Origin: Sulfurospirillum sp. UBA4058
Lineage (GTDB): Bacteria; Campylobacterota; Campylobacteria; Campylobacterales; Sulfurospirillaceae
DNA: 64,000 nt
Direction of reading: 5' to 3'
Assembly: GCA_002382085.1 (NCBI GenBank)
Contig: DFZK01000010.1
Location: 145,042 to 209,041 of the forward strand
Numbering within the stretch: the stretch's first letter is position 1; every line of letters begins with the position of its first letter. Both the position numbers and the translations under genes were made by a program. The notes beneath the pieces are model-generated. The model was not told the DNA's origin. It ran no database searches and saw only the letters and a program-made list of their open reading frames with translations. Below are positions 43,388 through 52,988 of the stretch, piece by piece.

Positions 43388-46258
43388 ATGCTCAAAAGAA
43401 ATATCAAAACGATTGTATTTTGGCTGATTAGCCTCCCGTTGTTTTACACGCTTTGCGGTTTCGTGATCCTTCCGTGGTGGGTACGCACGCAACTTCCATC
43501 GCTCCTGCACGAAAAAGTCGGCATTCTCCTCAACGTCGAGCATGTTCGATTGAATCCTTTTACGTTTGAAGTCAATCTCGAGTCATTGGCACTATTAGAC
43601 CCTAATGCCGCTAAAGCCCTTAGCATCGGACATGTCTATCTCAATTACGATCCGTCGGCTCTGTTTAAAAAAGAATTTTCGATCAAAGCCGTTCGCATCG
43701 ACAACCCCGATATCGATTTAAGCCTCGATCAAGAAGGTTCGCTTAAACTTCTCAAACTTTTTCCCAATACGCAAACACCCGAAAACAATACGTCCGAGAC
43801 ACCAAGCTCTCTTACGATGCCGCTTATCGTCAAACATGTGGAAATTCATAACGCGCATACGCTCTTTCAAGACCCAAGAGGGGAGCATCCTTTCCGATTC
43901 GAAATCGGACCCATCTCTTATACGGCCGATAATCTGAGCTTTTATAAAGACGATTTGAGCCTGCATGCGATCAAAGCCGTTTTACAAAATGAAGAAAAAC
44001 TCTCTATCGCAAGTAGCCTTATCATTGAACCGCTTATTTTTTACGGAGAGCTTAACCTGACGAAGCTACCGCTTTCTACAATCTGGGGATATACGATGAG
44101 CACGCTTCCCGTTCGCCTCTCTAAAGGCGATCTTACGCTTCGCGTTCCTTTTTGGATCGATTTAAGTAAAAGCTCCCCTTCCGTGCTGATCGAAAAGGGC
44201 TCTTTACTTGTCGAAAATACCGAATTTATCGATGCAAATCAATCCGTGATCCAAATTCCTTCCCTCAAACTAGACGGAATCGATTTTGATCTACAGGCTT
44301 TACATGTAAGCATTACGGAAGCATCTTTACTACAACCGAATATTCGTTTGCAACTTGAAAAAGCCTATCGCGTTAATCTTGAAAGATTGTTCACACCCGC
44401 TTCCCAAACAAAACGTGCAAGCGACCGTAACGTAACCTCTTCCGCTACGCCTTCCCCGTGGAGCTTTTCGCTCCGTCGGCTTTACGTCGATTCGGCTCGC
44501 ATCAATGTCGTCGATCAAAACGTTAAAGCTTCCCCTATCGATTGCACTCCGCTTTCTTTGATCGTCGATAATATTACCAACGATACCCATCAAACGATTG
44601 CATTCGATCTCAACGGTACAATCGATAAAAGTGCTTCCTTAAAGCTCAAAGGTACGTTCCTTCCCGCTCACTCCTCTTTGGATATGCGCGTTATTGCCGA
44701 TACCCTTTCGTTGGAAAAAGCACAACCTTACCTCAAGCCTTTTACGACGGTACTGATCCAAGATGGTTACGTTTCACTTGATACGCTGCTGAAAGCCTCG
44801 TTTGATCGACAAACTAAGCTTGACGTTCAAGGAGATATGACGGTTTCAAAGTTTTCGCTTGCGGATCGTTTTAAAACACCTTTGGTTGCGTGGGAAAGCT
44901 TGAACCTAAACGCATTATCGTATACTTTAGAACCTCAAGTATTGCGTATCCAAAAGATAGCATTCGACAAACCGTACGTTAATTTGGATATCAAAAAAGA
45001 CCACAGCACCAATTTTGCCGACCTTCTTGTCCCGCAAAAAACCTCTCCCGCGAAAGCTCACGATCAAAAATCCGCCTCTAAAGAAAACGCTTTGACGCTG
45101 TTTTTAGGCAATATCTCTTTAAAAAGAGGAACGGCACATTTTCAAGATGCTTCGCTGCCGATCCCTTTTGCAACGTTTGCAGATAACCTAAACGGCTCAC
45201 TTTCCACACTCGATACGAAAAGTACAAAGCCATCGGCACTCAAAATAGAAGGAAAGGTCGATAAATACGGCTATGCAAAAATTGATAGCACTTTATTGCC
45301 GTTTGACATCAAAAACCACGCCAATCTTAAAATTATTTTTAAAAATATCGCGATGCCCAAACTAACGCCGTATTCGGGTAAATTCGTCGGATATGCGATT
45401 AAAGAGGGAAAACTTTCGTTAGATTTGAACTATAAAATAAAAAAAGGTCTTATGGAGGGTCAAAATAAGATCAATTTAGACTCTTTAGTCTTAGGCGAAA
45501 AGATCGAAAGCGAAGATGCCCTCAATCTACCGTTGGATTTGGCGATCGCTCTTTTAAAAGATTCCAAAGGTCAAATCGATCTTGATCTTCCGGTCAGCGG
45601 AGACCTTAACGATCCGGAGTTTCGTTACGGAAGCGTCGTCTGGAAAGCGATCGGCAATCTTATCGGAGGCATCGTTACCTCTCCGTTTAAACTTTTAGGC
45701 TCTCTTTTAGGTATTGAAGCCGAAAACCTTCAAAGCATCGACTTTGCGGCGGGTGAAGCCGCACTCATTACCTCGGAAGAAGAAAAAATGGCACAGTACC
45801 GACAAATTTTGGAAAAACGATCCGAATTAAAGTTGCTTATTACCCCTAGCTACAACGAGACACTCGATATGCAAGCTTTAAAGGAAAATAACGTGACCGC
45901 ACAAATCGAACGCAACCTCTCTAAAAATAGCACGGAAGACGCTTATACCCGTGCCGTGAAAAACCTCTTCGTTCAAAAATACGGAGACGATGTATACGGT
46001 ACGCTGATAAAACAATATAAGGAAGAACAACTCGATCTTCCCGCTATTAACGACCGCTTAATCGCTAAAATTGCCGAAACGGTCGTAATCGATCCAGCAC
46101 TACTTCATGCCCTTGCGCAAAAACGTGCCGACACGATTATTCAAAAGCTTTCAACGCAATACAATGTTGCTCCCGCAAGACTCATCAAACAAGACGTACA
46201 GGCGGTAGACGCACAGCGAGAATCATGGATAGGATGTGCCGTTTCTATCGGCAATTAA
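43388..46258 (+). CDS. large AsmA-like DUF748 domain protein
   Basis: A 956-residue envelope protein. One N-terminal TM helix (about 9-30, VFWLISLPLFYTLCGFVI) is followed by a long periplasmic region of repeated beta-rich segments, as in AsmA/DUF748 proteins, which bridge the membranes in lipid transport. Near the end, the SGDLNDPEFRYGSVVWKAIGNL segment (about residue 740) is the DUF748 hallmark, followed by GGIVTSPFKLLGSLLG. A Glu/Lys-rich tail (about 790-940) follows. The precise function is unknown. It contains one exact palindrome copy. Confidence 0.85.
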   Translation: MLKRNIKTIVFWLISLPLFYTLCGFVILPWWVRTQLPSLLHEKVGILLNVEHVRLNPFTFEVNLESLALLDPNAAKALSIGHVYLNYDPSALFKKEFSIKAVRIDNPDIDLSLDQEGSLKLLKLFPNTQTPENNTSETPSSLTMPLIVKHVEIHNAHTLFQDPRGEHPFRFEIGPISYTADNLSFYKDDLSLHAIKAVLQNEEKLSIASSLIIEPLIFYGELNLTKLPLSTIWGYTMSTLPVRLSKGDLTLRVPFWIDLSKSSPSVLIEKGSLLVENTEFIDANQSVIQIPSLKLDGIDFDLQALHVSITEASLLQPNIRLQLEKAYRVNLERLFTPASQTKRASDRNVTSSATPSPWSFSLRRLYVDSARINVVDQNVKASPIDCTPLSLIVDNITNDTHQTIAFDLNGTIDKSASLKLKGTFLPAHSSLDMRVIADTLSLEKAQPYLKPFTTVLIQDGYVSLDTLLKASFDRQTKLDVQGDMTVSKFSLADRFKTPLVAWESLNLNALSYTLEPQVLRIQKIAFDKPYVNLDIKKDHSTNFADLLVPQKTSPAKAHDQKSASKENALTLFLGNISLKRGTAHFQDASLPIPFATFADNLNGSLSTLDTKSTKPSALKIEGKVDKYGYAKIDSTLLPFDIKNHANLKIIFKNIAMPKLTPYSGKFVGYAIKEGKLSLDLNYKIKKGLMEGQNKINLDSLVLGEKIESEDALNLPLDLAIALLKDSKGQIDLDLPVSGDLNDPEFRYGSVVWKAIGNLIGGIVTSPFKLLGSLLGIEAENLQSIDFAAGEAALITSEEEKMAQYRQILEKRSELKLLITPSYNETLDMQALKENNVTAQIERNLSKNSTEDAYTRAVKNLFVQKYGDDVYGTLIKQYKEEQLDLPAINDRLIAKIAETVVIDPALLHALAQKRADTIIQKLSTQYNVAPARLIKQDVQAVDAQRESWIGCAVSIGN
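44300..44309. repeat. TTACATGTAA palindrome, copy 9 (in DUF748 gene)
   Basis: Exact copy on a plus-strand gene, read as Leu-His-Val in LQALHVS. It shows the motif is not limited to one replichore strand. Confidence 0.85.
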
Positions 46259-46264
46259 TGAACA

Positions 46265-46290
46265 AGGCACTTTAGTTTACGAAAGTGCCT
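46265..46290. terminator. terminator between the DUF748 gene and bcp
   Basis: AGGCACTTT and AAAGTGCCT form a perfect 9-bp stem with an 8-base loop. It lies 6 bases after the DUF748 stop and overlaps the last codons of bcp. On the plus strand it is followed by CTAATACTTTTTT. Confidence 0.75.
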
Positions 46291-46741
46291 CTAATACTTT
46301 TTTAACTTCATTCGCATGCTCTTTGACTTTGACGTTAGACCAAATGTGTGCAATTTTTCCATCGGGATTGATCAAAAACGTCGAACGTACGATTCCCATA
46401 TACTCTTTACCGCAAAACTTTTTCAATTGCCATACGCCGTATCGTTGCGCCGTATCGGTTGTCGAATCGGACAAAAGCGTAATATCCAATTTTTGTTTTG
46501 CGATAAACTTTTGATGCGATGCCGTACTATCGGGGCTAACGCCCAAAACAACCGCTCCTAAATTTTCAAATTGCGGTAGCGTCGCCGTAAAATCGCATGC
46601 TTCTGTTGTACATCCGGGGGTGTTATCTTTGGGATAGAAATAAAGAACAACCCACTTCCCCGCCAAATCGCGAAGCGAAATTTCAACATCGTCTTGGTTC
46701 GGAAGCGTTACTTCCGGAGCTTTATCGCCAATCTTGAGCAT
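46277..46741 (-). CDS. bcp: thioredoxin-dependent peroxiredoxin Bcp
   Basis: Atypical peroxiredoxin (BCP/PrxQ) that reduces peroxides with thioredoxin. The 154 residues have Cys44 (peroxidatic) and Cys49 (resolving) in NTPGCTTEACDF, the PrxQ spacing. The start at 46741 is chosen because AAGGA lies 7 bases upstream and MLKIGDKAPE is the family start. With ahpC and the trx genes it forms part of the peroxide defence. It is convergent with the DUF748 gene. Confidence 0.95.
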   Translation of the reverse strand: MLKIGDKAPEVTLPNQDDVEISLRDLAGKWVVLYFYPKDNTPGCTTEACDFTATLPQFENLGAVVLGVSPDSTASHQKFIAKQKLDITLLSDSTTDTAQRYGVWQLKKFCGKEYMGIVRSTFLINPDGKIAHIWSNVKVKEHANEVKKVLEALS

Positions 46742-46751
46742 CCATTTATCC

Positions 46752-46761
46752 TTACATGTAA
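46752..46761. repeat. TTACATGTAA palindrome, copy 10 (bcp leader)
   Basis: Exact copy 10 bases upstream of the bcp ATG, overlapping the start of the AAGGA ribosome-binding region on the minus strand. Confidence 0.85.
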
Positions 46762-46789
46762 AATTTTGAACGTATCTTAACATAGATTA

Positions 46790-46813
46790 CCGCGATCTTT
46801 TTTAAGATTGCGG
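46790..46813. promoter_or_regulatory. near-perfect dyad between bcp and ilvE
   Basis: CCGCGATCTT-N4-AAGATTGCGG has nine of ten positions complementary (the tenth is a G-T pair) and lies in the divergent bcp/ilvE promoter region. It could be an operator for either gene. No regulator can be named. Confidence 0.4.
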
Positions 46814-46858
46814 CATTGATTTTCACCCTAAAACTATCTTTAATTAAAGTTTAGCTAC

Positions 46859-46864
46859 TATAAT
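46859..46864 (+). promoter_or_regulatory. candidate -10 box of ilvE
   Basis: CTACTATAAT lies about 37 bp before the ilvE ATG; AAGG precedes the start codon by 7 bases. Confidence 0.6.
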
Positions 46865-46900
46865 TTCTCTTTACAAACGACTTCACGATAAGGCTAGACA

Positions 46901-47815
46901 ATGGATAAAGCACAATTTATTTGGATGGACGGCAAACTGGTTGCGTGGGATGATGCAAAAGTACATATTTTAACCCATACGCTTCACTACGGTAACGGTG
47001 TTTTTGAAGGTACGCGTGCTTATATGACCAAAGAAGGTTTGGCAATTTTCAAACTTAAAGAACATACCAAACGTCTCTTAAACTCGGCAAAGATTACACG
47101 CATTAAAGCCAATTTTTCACAAGAAGAGTTAGAGCAGGCTCACCTTGAGCTTTTAAGAGCCAACCGTTTTACCGCTAACGTTTATATTCGTCCTCTCATT
47201 TACCTCGGATACGGCGTCATGGGACTCAACCATATCCAAGCACCCGTTAATACGGCTATTGCGGCATGGCAGTGGGGAAGTTACCTCGGCGACGAAGGAT
47301 TGGAAAACGGTATTCGCGTTAAAATCTCTTCGTTTACCCGAAACCCCGCAAAATCAATGATGGGTAAAGCCAAATCGGCAGCGAATTATCTCAATTCACA
47401 AATGGCAAAATACGAAGCTTTAGAAGCCGGTTACGAAGAAGCTCTTTTACTTGACGACGAAGGATTTATCGCCGAAGGCAGCGGAGAGTGCTTCTTTATC
47501 GTTCGAAACGGCACGTTAATTACGCCTCCGAACGATACGTCTTTGGAAAGTATCACGCAAGCGACCGTCTTGGATTTAGCGAAAGAAGCAGGGATTCCTA
47601 TCGAGCGCAGGCGCATCACGCGCGATGAAGTTTATATCGCCGACGAAGCATTTTTTACGGGAACCGCCGCAGAAGTAACGCCGATTAAAGACGTAGATAA
47701 CTACGTTATCGGCGATGGAAAACGCGGTGCAATAACCCGTCAACTTCAAGAGGCTTATTTTGACGTCGTTTACGGACGCAATCCAAAATACAAGCACCTC
47801 TTGACATTCATTTAA
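46901..47815 (+). CDS. ilvE: branched-chain amino acid aminotransferase
   Basis: PLP enzyme (fold type IV) that interconverts Leu, Ile and Val with their keto acids. The 304 residues include VHILTHTLHYGNGVFEGTRAY, YIRPLIYLGYG, the PLP-lysine region NYLNSQMAKYEALEAGYEEAL near residue 165, and FTGTAAEVTPI. It heads the plus-strand run ilvE, SPFH protein, hisIE and DUF2393 pair, matching the ilvE/band-7 pairing in C. jejuni. Confidence 0.96.
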   Translation: MDKAQFIWMDGKLVAWDDAKVHILTHTLHYGNGVFEGTRAYMTKEGLAIFKLKEHTKRLLNSAKITRIKANFSQEELEQAHLELLRANRFTANVYIRPLIYLGYGVMGLNHIQAPVNTAIAAWQWGSYLGDEGLENGIRVKISSFTRNPAKSMMGKAKSAANYLNSQMAKYEALEAGYEEALLLDDEGFIAEGSGECFFIVRNGTLITPPNDTSLESITQATVLDLAKEAGIPIERRRITRDEVYIADEAFFTGTAAEVTPIKDVDNYVIGDGKRGAITRQLQEAYFDVVYGRNPKYKHLLTFI

Positions 47816-47828
47816 CCAAAGGAACGAT

Positions 47829-48920
47829 ATGCCAGCAGATTTGAACGACTATTTTAAGAAAAAAAATAACGGCGGCGGTTTTGGCAGCGGAGGCGACAAC
47901 GACAATCGTACGCCTTTTAACGTCGAACCTCCCGATTTTATGAAAAACTTGGGGAAAAAAGCCGGACTGATTTACGTCATTATCGCAATTATCGTTATTT
48001 TTATTATCGCAAAACCGTTTGTCATTATTAATTCCGGTGAAATGGGAATTAAAGCAACAACGGGTAAGTTTGAACCGATTCCGATGGAACCGGGATTTCA
48101 TCTTTTCCTTCCGTTTATTCAACAAGTTTTTATCGTTGATACGAAAGTACGTATTATGAACTACTCGTCGACCGAAGATTTGGGTGAAGTGGTACAACGA
48201 GGTTCCGGTATTAAGCGTAATGCCGCAATTTCCGTCTTGGATGCTAGAGGATTACCCGTTTCGATCGAACTGACCGTTCAATACAAACTCGAGCCTTCAA
48301 CCGCACCGCAAACCATCGCAACATGGGGCATGTCATGGGAAGATAAGATTATTAACCCCGTCGTTCGCGACGTAACGCGAAGCGTTGTCGGTAAATTTAA
48401 TGCTGAAGAGCTTCCGCAAAAGCGTAATGAGATTGCCGTCAATATTGAAGAAGGTATCCGTAAAGCGATTGATGCCCAACCGGGACAACCGGTCGAGCTT
48501 TTAACGGTTCAGCTCCGTGAAATCGTTCTTCCGGCGAAAATTAAAGAGCAAATCGAACGCGTACAAGTCGCACGCCAAGAAGTCGAACGTACCAAATACG
48601 AGGTCGAACGTGCTAATCAAGAAGCGTTAAAACGTGCCGCCGAAGCGGAAGGTCAAGCTAAAGCCAGAGAGATTAACGCACAAGGTCAAGCCAATGCGAT
48701 TAAGATCGAAGCGGATGCCGATGCGTATGCCAATAAAAAAATTAGCGAAAGCATCTCCGCTCCTTTATTGAACCTTCGCCAAATTGAAGTTCAAGGCAAA
48801 TTTAACGAAGCATTGAAAGAAAACAAAGATGCAAAAATTTTCTTAACGCCGGGCGGCTCGGTTCCCAACATTTGGGTTGACACGAAAGATAGCCAAAAAG
48901 CCGTTAGCGTCGCCAAATGA
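47829..48920 (+). CDS. SPFH/band 7 (prohibitin-like) membrane protein
   Basis: A 363-residue membrane scaffold protein. A Gly/Asn-rich N-terminus ([11 protein letters not shown]) precedes one TM helix (about 46-67). The band 7 domain (about 65-260) follows, with [15 protein letters not shown] and ELTVQYKLE. An Ala/Glu/Arg-rich coiled-coil (about 245-315) ends near [11 protein letters not shown]. It belongs to the HflK/prohibitin group, which organises membrane microdomains and restrains FtsH. It overlaps hisIE by 4 bases. Confidence 0.92.
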   Translation: MPADLNDYFKKKNNGGGFGSGGDNDNRTPFNVEPPDFMKNLGKKAGLIYVIIAIIVIFIIAKPFVIINSGEMGIKATTGKFEPIPMEPGFHLFLPFIQQVFIVDTKVRIMNYSSTEDLGEVVQRGSGIKRNAAISVLDARGLPVSIELTVQYKLEPSTAPQTIATWGMSWEDKIINPVVRDVTRSVVGKFNAEELPQKRNEIAVNIEEGIRKAIDAQPGQPVELLTVQLREIVLPAKIKEQIERVQVARQEVERTKYEVERANQEALKRAAEAEGQAKAREINAQGQANAIKIEADADAYANKKISESISAPLLNLRQIEVQGKFNEALKENKDAKIFLTPGGSVPNIWVDTKDSQKAVSVAK

Positions 48921-49600
48921 GTATCGAACTTCTCAAAACAATCGACTGGGGGAAATGCCCCCTCCTTCCGGTAATCGCTCAAGCGTACGATACGCACGAA
49001 GTTCTAATGTTCGCCTATATGAACGAAGAAGCATTGAAGCTAACGTTGGAGACTAGAATCGCTCACTATTTTTCGCGCAGTCGCCAAACCTTATGGAAAA
49101 AGGGCGAAACGAGCGGGCATTTGCAGCATGTTAAAGAAGCATATTTAGATTGCGATAACGATACCTTGCTCATCAAAGTCGAGCAAGAAGGGGTCGCATG
49201 CCATACCGGACGGATGTCGTGCTTTTTTAATCGCATCGATATCGACGAAACGCCCAAAGAGCCTCAAAAAAGCATTGAAGCTTATTCAATTGCCGATACA
49301 CTGTATCACATCGTTCAAGAGCGAAAACATGCCGATCCGAAAAGCTCTTACGTTGCATCGTTGCTTCAAAAAGGCGATAATAGCATTTTAAAAAAAGTCG
49401 TTGAAGAAGCGGGGGAATTTTGTTTTGCATGTAAAGACGGTGAGCAAGAAGCTATCATTTATGAAGCGGCGGATTTGATGTTCCATACGATTGTAGCACT
49501 TGGAGCAAAAAATATTCATCCCGATCGCATTAAACAAGAGCTTAAACGCCGATTCGGTTTAAGCGGTATCGAGGAGAAAAACAGTCGCAATGCTCATTGA
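48917..49600 (+). CDS. hisIE: bifunctional phosphoribosyl-AMP cyclohydrolase / phosphoribosyl-ATP pyrophosphatase
   Basis: Steps two and three of histidine synthesis. HisI occupies about 1-110, with [21 protein letters not shown] and the zinc-binding [10 protein letters not shown]. HisE occupies about 125-220, with the metal-binding [15 protein letters not shown] and [10 protein letters not shown]. It is fused as in E. coli. hisC lies at 10-11 kb on the other strand. It overlaps the SPFH gene by 4 bases and the next gene by 11. Confidence 0.96.
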   Translation: MSIELLKTIDWGKCPLLPVIAQAYDTHEVLMFAYMNEEALKLTLETRIAHYFSRSRQTLWKKGETSGHLQHVKEAYLDCDNDTLLIKVEQEGVACHTGRMSCFFNRIDIDETPKEPQKSIEAYSIADTLYHIVQERKHADPKSSYVASLLQKGDNSILKKVVEEAGEFCFACKDGEQEAIIYEAADLMFHTIVALGAKNIHPDRIKQELKRRFGLSGIEEKNSRNAH

Positions 49601-50126
49601 TGCGCTAAAAATCTCACTCTTAACCTATTTTAGAAATTTAGGTCTGTATGATTATCTAGCGTTCGCATGGCTTATTCTGACGTTTTTAATGCTGATTGCG
49701 TTTGCGATTTTGATCGCCAAACGCTCTTCGGCACTCTCCGTGCTTATCATTATTCTTTCATTAATCTTTTTTGCCGTTTCTCCTTTTTTAATTCGCTACA
49801 AACTCAATACGCTTTTACGTCCAAACGTTACGGAAATCACGATGGTCAAGAAGTTGGTATTTTCCGATACCCTCATTGTCGAGGCTACCCTTCAAAACCT
49901 CTCGCAAAAGCCCTTCAAACGTTGCTTGATTCAAACAAGTGCGATCAAACAAACCTCCGCGCAAGGGATTAAAGCTTGGATCACGCAACTAAAGCCTATC
50001 GCAAATCAGTCGATACTAGTACAAGAGAGTCTTTCCCCGAACGAGTTAACGAATATTCGTATTCTCTTTGATGATTTTATTTATCAAGGAGACGTCAACG
50101 CTACTTTGAAGGCGGAATGTTATTAA
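49590..50126 (+). CDS. DUF2393-type membrane protein (first of tandem pair)
   Basis: A 178-residue protein with two N-terminal TM helices (about 18-42 and 48-65) and a beta-rich extracytoplasmic domain (about 75-178). That domain contains [20 protein letters not shown], reminiscent of LEA-14/FxLYD-like folds. This fits the epsilonproteobacterial DUF2393 family as I recall it. The function is unknown. The start overlaps hisIE by 11 bases. Confidence 0.72.
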   Translation: MLIDALKISLLTYFRNLGLYDYLAFAWLILTFLMLIAFAILIAKRSSALSVLIIILSLIFFAVSPFLIRYKLNTLLRPNVTEITMVKKLVFSDTLIVEATLQNLSQKPFKRCLIQTSAIKQTSAQGIKAWITQLKPIANQSILVQESLSPNELTNIRILFDDFIYQGDVNATLKAECY

Positions 50127-50135
50127 GGAGACCCA

Positions 50136-50678
50136 ATGACTTATTTTACGATTTTACATTGGATTGCCGTTTCTATTATTGCCGTGCTTTTTATACTTTT
50201 GTTGGTTTTAACGTTCCAAAATCGCGACGAAAAATCTTCTTTGACGGCACCTATCTTAACCAATATTTTAGCGATGTCGATTCTTACTTTTTTCAGTATC
50301 TACGTCTTGGACAAATACACAAAATTAGCGCAACTCGATAACGTCATTCAGAAAAAAATGCTCGTAAACGAATCGTTTGCGATCAGCGGTCAAATTCGCA
50401 ATATCGGAAATTTTCAAATTGCACAATGTACTTTAGAAGTTAAAGTTTCCAACAGTGCTATCGAAAAAACAGGAACCGATAGTGCTATTTTCGTACCGAA
50501 ATCGGCGTTAGATAGTTTATTTAAGCGCAAAGACGAAGACATCGGTGTCGAGACGACCAAAGAATTCGTCATCGCCGAAGATCTTCGTCCCGGAGAATTA
50601 CGCAACTTTACGGTTTTTATGCGCTATCCGCCCTCTTTTAGCAAACCTTATACGCGTTACGAACTTTCCTGCCACTAA
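50136..50678 (+). CDS. DUF2393-type membrane protein (second of tandem pair)
   Basis: A 180-residue protein with the same layout as the gene before it. It has TM helices at about 8-28 and 42-60, then SGQIRNIGNFQIAQCTLEVKVSNS, matching the [14 protein letters not shown] region of its neighbour in position. The two probably arose by duplication and may form a complex. AAGGAG lies 5 bases before the ATG. The end overlaps the convergent radical SAM gene by 4 bases, with no terminator visible. Function unknown. Confidence 0.72.
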   Translation: MTYFTILHWIAVSIIAVLFILLLVLTFQNRDEKSSLTAPILTNILAMSILTFFSIYVLDKYTKLAQLDNVIQKKMLVNESFAISGQIRNIGNFQIAQCTLEVKVSNSAIEKTGTDSAIFVPKSALDSLFKRKDEDIGVETTKEFVIAEDLRPGELRNFTVFMRYPPSFSKPYTRYELSCH

Positions 50679-51637
50679 TACGACCATCCGTTGCGGGCAA
50701 ACGCTTGACGGATCTTAAGCATTTGGAGATGTTTATCATAGCACCAATCGGGTGCTAATAACGATGTATCGCCTATGCCGGCACTCACGCGCTGGATCAT
50801 GACATGTGAGGGAAGAAGTCCTACCGCTTTTACGAGCGTATCGATATAGACCTCTTCCGTGATCGGAGTAAACGCTCCTTTATTCAAATCATGAGCCAGT
50901 GCCGTTTTTTTAACGACGTAGAGCGGATGAAACTTGAACGATTGAACGTCAAGGCTCAGTGCAAATTTAACGCTTTCAAGCATCATCTCTTGCGTCTCTT
51001 GCGGCAAGCCAAAAATCATATGAGTACAAACGTTCAATCCATATTGGCGCGTCAACGTAATACTGGAAGCGATATTGGCACTGTCATGTCCGCGATTAAT
51101 ACGTTGCAACGTTTGATCGTAAGAAGATTGTACGCCGTACTCCACCCAAATTTCATGTTTTAACGCCAACTCCGCCAAATACTCTAAAACATCCGAAGAA
51201 ATACTATCGGTACGCGTACCGATACTTAAACCGATGACGTCTTCAAAACCGAGTGCTTTCGTATACAACGCTTTTAGCGTCTCCAAAGGTGCATACGTAT
51301 TGGTAAACGATTGAAAATAGACGATAAATTTTTTTGCTCCGAATTTTTTCCGCAAACTGGTTTGAGTTTTTTTAAATTGTGTTTCAAGCTGTAAAAGCTG
51401 AAAGTCTAAATAAGGGTTATGGGAAGTGTTCGGTTGTAAAAAAAAACGCTTCGGTCGCTCTGTGTTATGTTCTAAGTTGGGGCTAAAGGACTCGTTTTCG
51501 CAAAAAATACATCCGCCTTTAGCCACGCTTCCGTCAATATTCGGACATGTAAATCCGAATATTGAGATAGGAACTTTATAAACGTTGACATTAAATTTTT
51601 CTCTAAAATACCGTCCTGCGGTTAAAATAGCGCGCAT
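50675..51637 (-). CDS. TIGR01212-type radical SAM protein
   Basis: A 320-residue radical SAM enzyme. The cluster motif is the atypical CPNIDGSVAKGGCIFC (the Cys set spread over CxxxxxxxxxxxCxxC), which is the TIGR01212/YhcC signature. FQSFTNTYAPLETLKALY, IGLSIGTRTDSIS, YGVQSSYDQTL and HMIFGLPQET follow as in that family. The reaction is unknown. It overlaps the purF end by one base. Confidence 0.9.
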   Translation of the reverse strand: MRAILTAGRYFREKFNVNVYKVPISIFGFTCPNIDGSVAKGGCIFCENESFSPNLEHNTERPKRFFLQPNTSHNPYLDFQLLQLETQFKKTQTSLRKKFGAKKFIVYFQSFTNTYAPLETLKALYTKALGFEDVIGLSIGTRTDSISSDVLEYLAELALKHEIWVEYGVQSSYDQTLQRINRGHDSANIASSITLTRQYGLNVCTHMIFGLPQETQEMMLESVKFALSLDVQSFKFHPLYVVKKTALAHDLNKGAFTPITEEVYIDTLVKAVGLLPSHVMIQRVSAGIGDTSLLAPDWCYDKHLQMLKIRQAFARNGWSY

Positions 51638-52974
51638 TATTTAATGAAATAATTTCCATCAAAACTCACGAGCGAATAATTCATATCGTTTCCGATGCTC
51701 TCTTTCAGGGCTTCTATACTTAAAAAAGCTAACGAATCCGCTCCAATATACTCACGTACTTCTTCCACGTTTTTATTGGCACTGATCAGTTCTTTGTAAC
51801 TTGGAGTATCGATACCGTAAAGACACGGATGCTCGATCGTAGGCGAAGCGATACGCATATGAACTTCCGCAGCACCCGCACGCTTAAGCATTTTGACGAT
51901 CTGACGCGACGTTGTTCCGCGAACGATACTGTCGTCGATTACGACGATTTTTTTACCTTCTAGGATTTTATGAATCGGGGAAAGTTTGAGTTTAACTTTT
52001 AAATCACGTACCGCTTGCGTAGGCTCGATAAACGTTCTTCCGACGTAGTGATTACGTACGATCGCCATTTCAAAAGGAATACCGCTTTGTTGTGCATAGC
52101 CTAATGCCGCACTCACGCCGCTGTCGGGAACGGGAATCACGAAATCCGCTTTTACGGGTGATAGATCCGCCAATTTCATTCCCATGCGTTTACGCGCCGC
52201 ATAAACGTTTTTACCCTCAATCACGCTATCCGGACGAGCGAAGTAGATAAATTCGAAAGCGCAGATATGCGGATCGGGTTCAAACAGTTGAATACTTTCA
52301 AACGCTTCTTGCCCGTGTCTAAAGATAACCATTTCTCCGGGTCTAACGTCTCGAACAAACTCGGCATCAACGAGATCAAGTGCGCATGTTTCACTTGCGA
52401 CGATGTAGCCGCCCTCTTTGAGTTTTCCGATCGAAAGCGGTCGAACCCCGTAACGATCACGGATAGCAAACATTTTGGAACGGCTTTGAATCAAGAGACA
52501 GTAAGCACCTTTAATGACGTTTAATGCTTCGACGATACGGTCTTTTAGTTTATCCTGCTGAGAGCGTGCGATCAAATGAATGATATTTTCGGTATCCATT
52601 GAAGACTGAAAAATCGCACCTTGCTCAATGAGACGACTGCGAACTTCATGCTTATTGATCAGATTTCCGTTATGTACGATTGAAATATCGCCGAGTTTAT
52701 AACTTGCCGCAACCGGTTGCGCATCTTTGACCGAATCGCTTCCTGCGGTTGAATATCGGTTATGGCCGATTGCCATATCACCGTCTAAAAAAGTGAGTTT
52801 TGTTTCGTTAAAAACTTCGGTAACAAGTCCGTTATCTTTAATCGTACGAATTCTTTTTCCGTCACTTGAACTGATTCCTGTTGCCTCTTGGCCTCTGTGT
52901 TGCATCGCAAATAACGCATAATACGCTATTTTGGAAGCATGTTTTACATCAAATACACCGACAATTGCACACAT
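51637..52974 (-). CDS. purF: amidophosphoribosyltransferase
   Basis: First committed step of purine synthesis: PRPP plus glutamine to phosphoribosylamine. The 445 residues begin MCAIVGVFDV, so Cys2 becomes the N-terminal nucleophile after Met removal without a propeptide. The glutaminase domain includes HRGQEATGI and GHNRYSTAG. The PRPP-binding motif VVIDDSIVRGTTS lies near residue 345. It follows dapB after 14 bp, the dapB-purF order known from C. jejuni. Confidence 0.97.
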   Translation of the reverse strand: MCAIVGVFDVKHASKIAYYALFAMQHRGQEATGISSSDGKRIRTIKDNGLVTEVFNETKLTFLDGDMAIGHNRYSTAGSDSVKDAQPVAASYKLGDISIVHNGNLINKHEVRSRLIEQGAIFQSSMDTENIIHLIARSQQDKLKDRIVEALNVIKGAYCLLIQSRSKMFAIRDRYGVRPLSIGKLKEGGYIVASETCALDLVDAEFVRDVRPGEMVIFRHGQEAFESIQLFEPDPHICAFEFIYFARPDSVIEGKNVYAARKRMGMKLADLSPVKADFVIPVPDSGVSAALGYAQQSGIPFEMAIVRNHYVGRTFIEPTQAVRDLKVKLKLSPIHKILEGKKIVVIDDSIVRGTTSRQIVKMLKRAGAAEVHMRIASPTIEHPCLYGIDTPSYKELISANKNVEEVREYIGADSLAFLSIEALKESIGNDMNYSLVSFDGNYFIK

Positions 52975-52988
52975 GCGCTTCTACCTTT

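Noticed and set aside
12401..46761. TTACATGTAA copies as intrinsic terminators or CRISPR repeats
   Set aside because: Most copies lie inside coding sequence, have no loop or T run, and are not regularly spaced.
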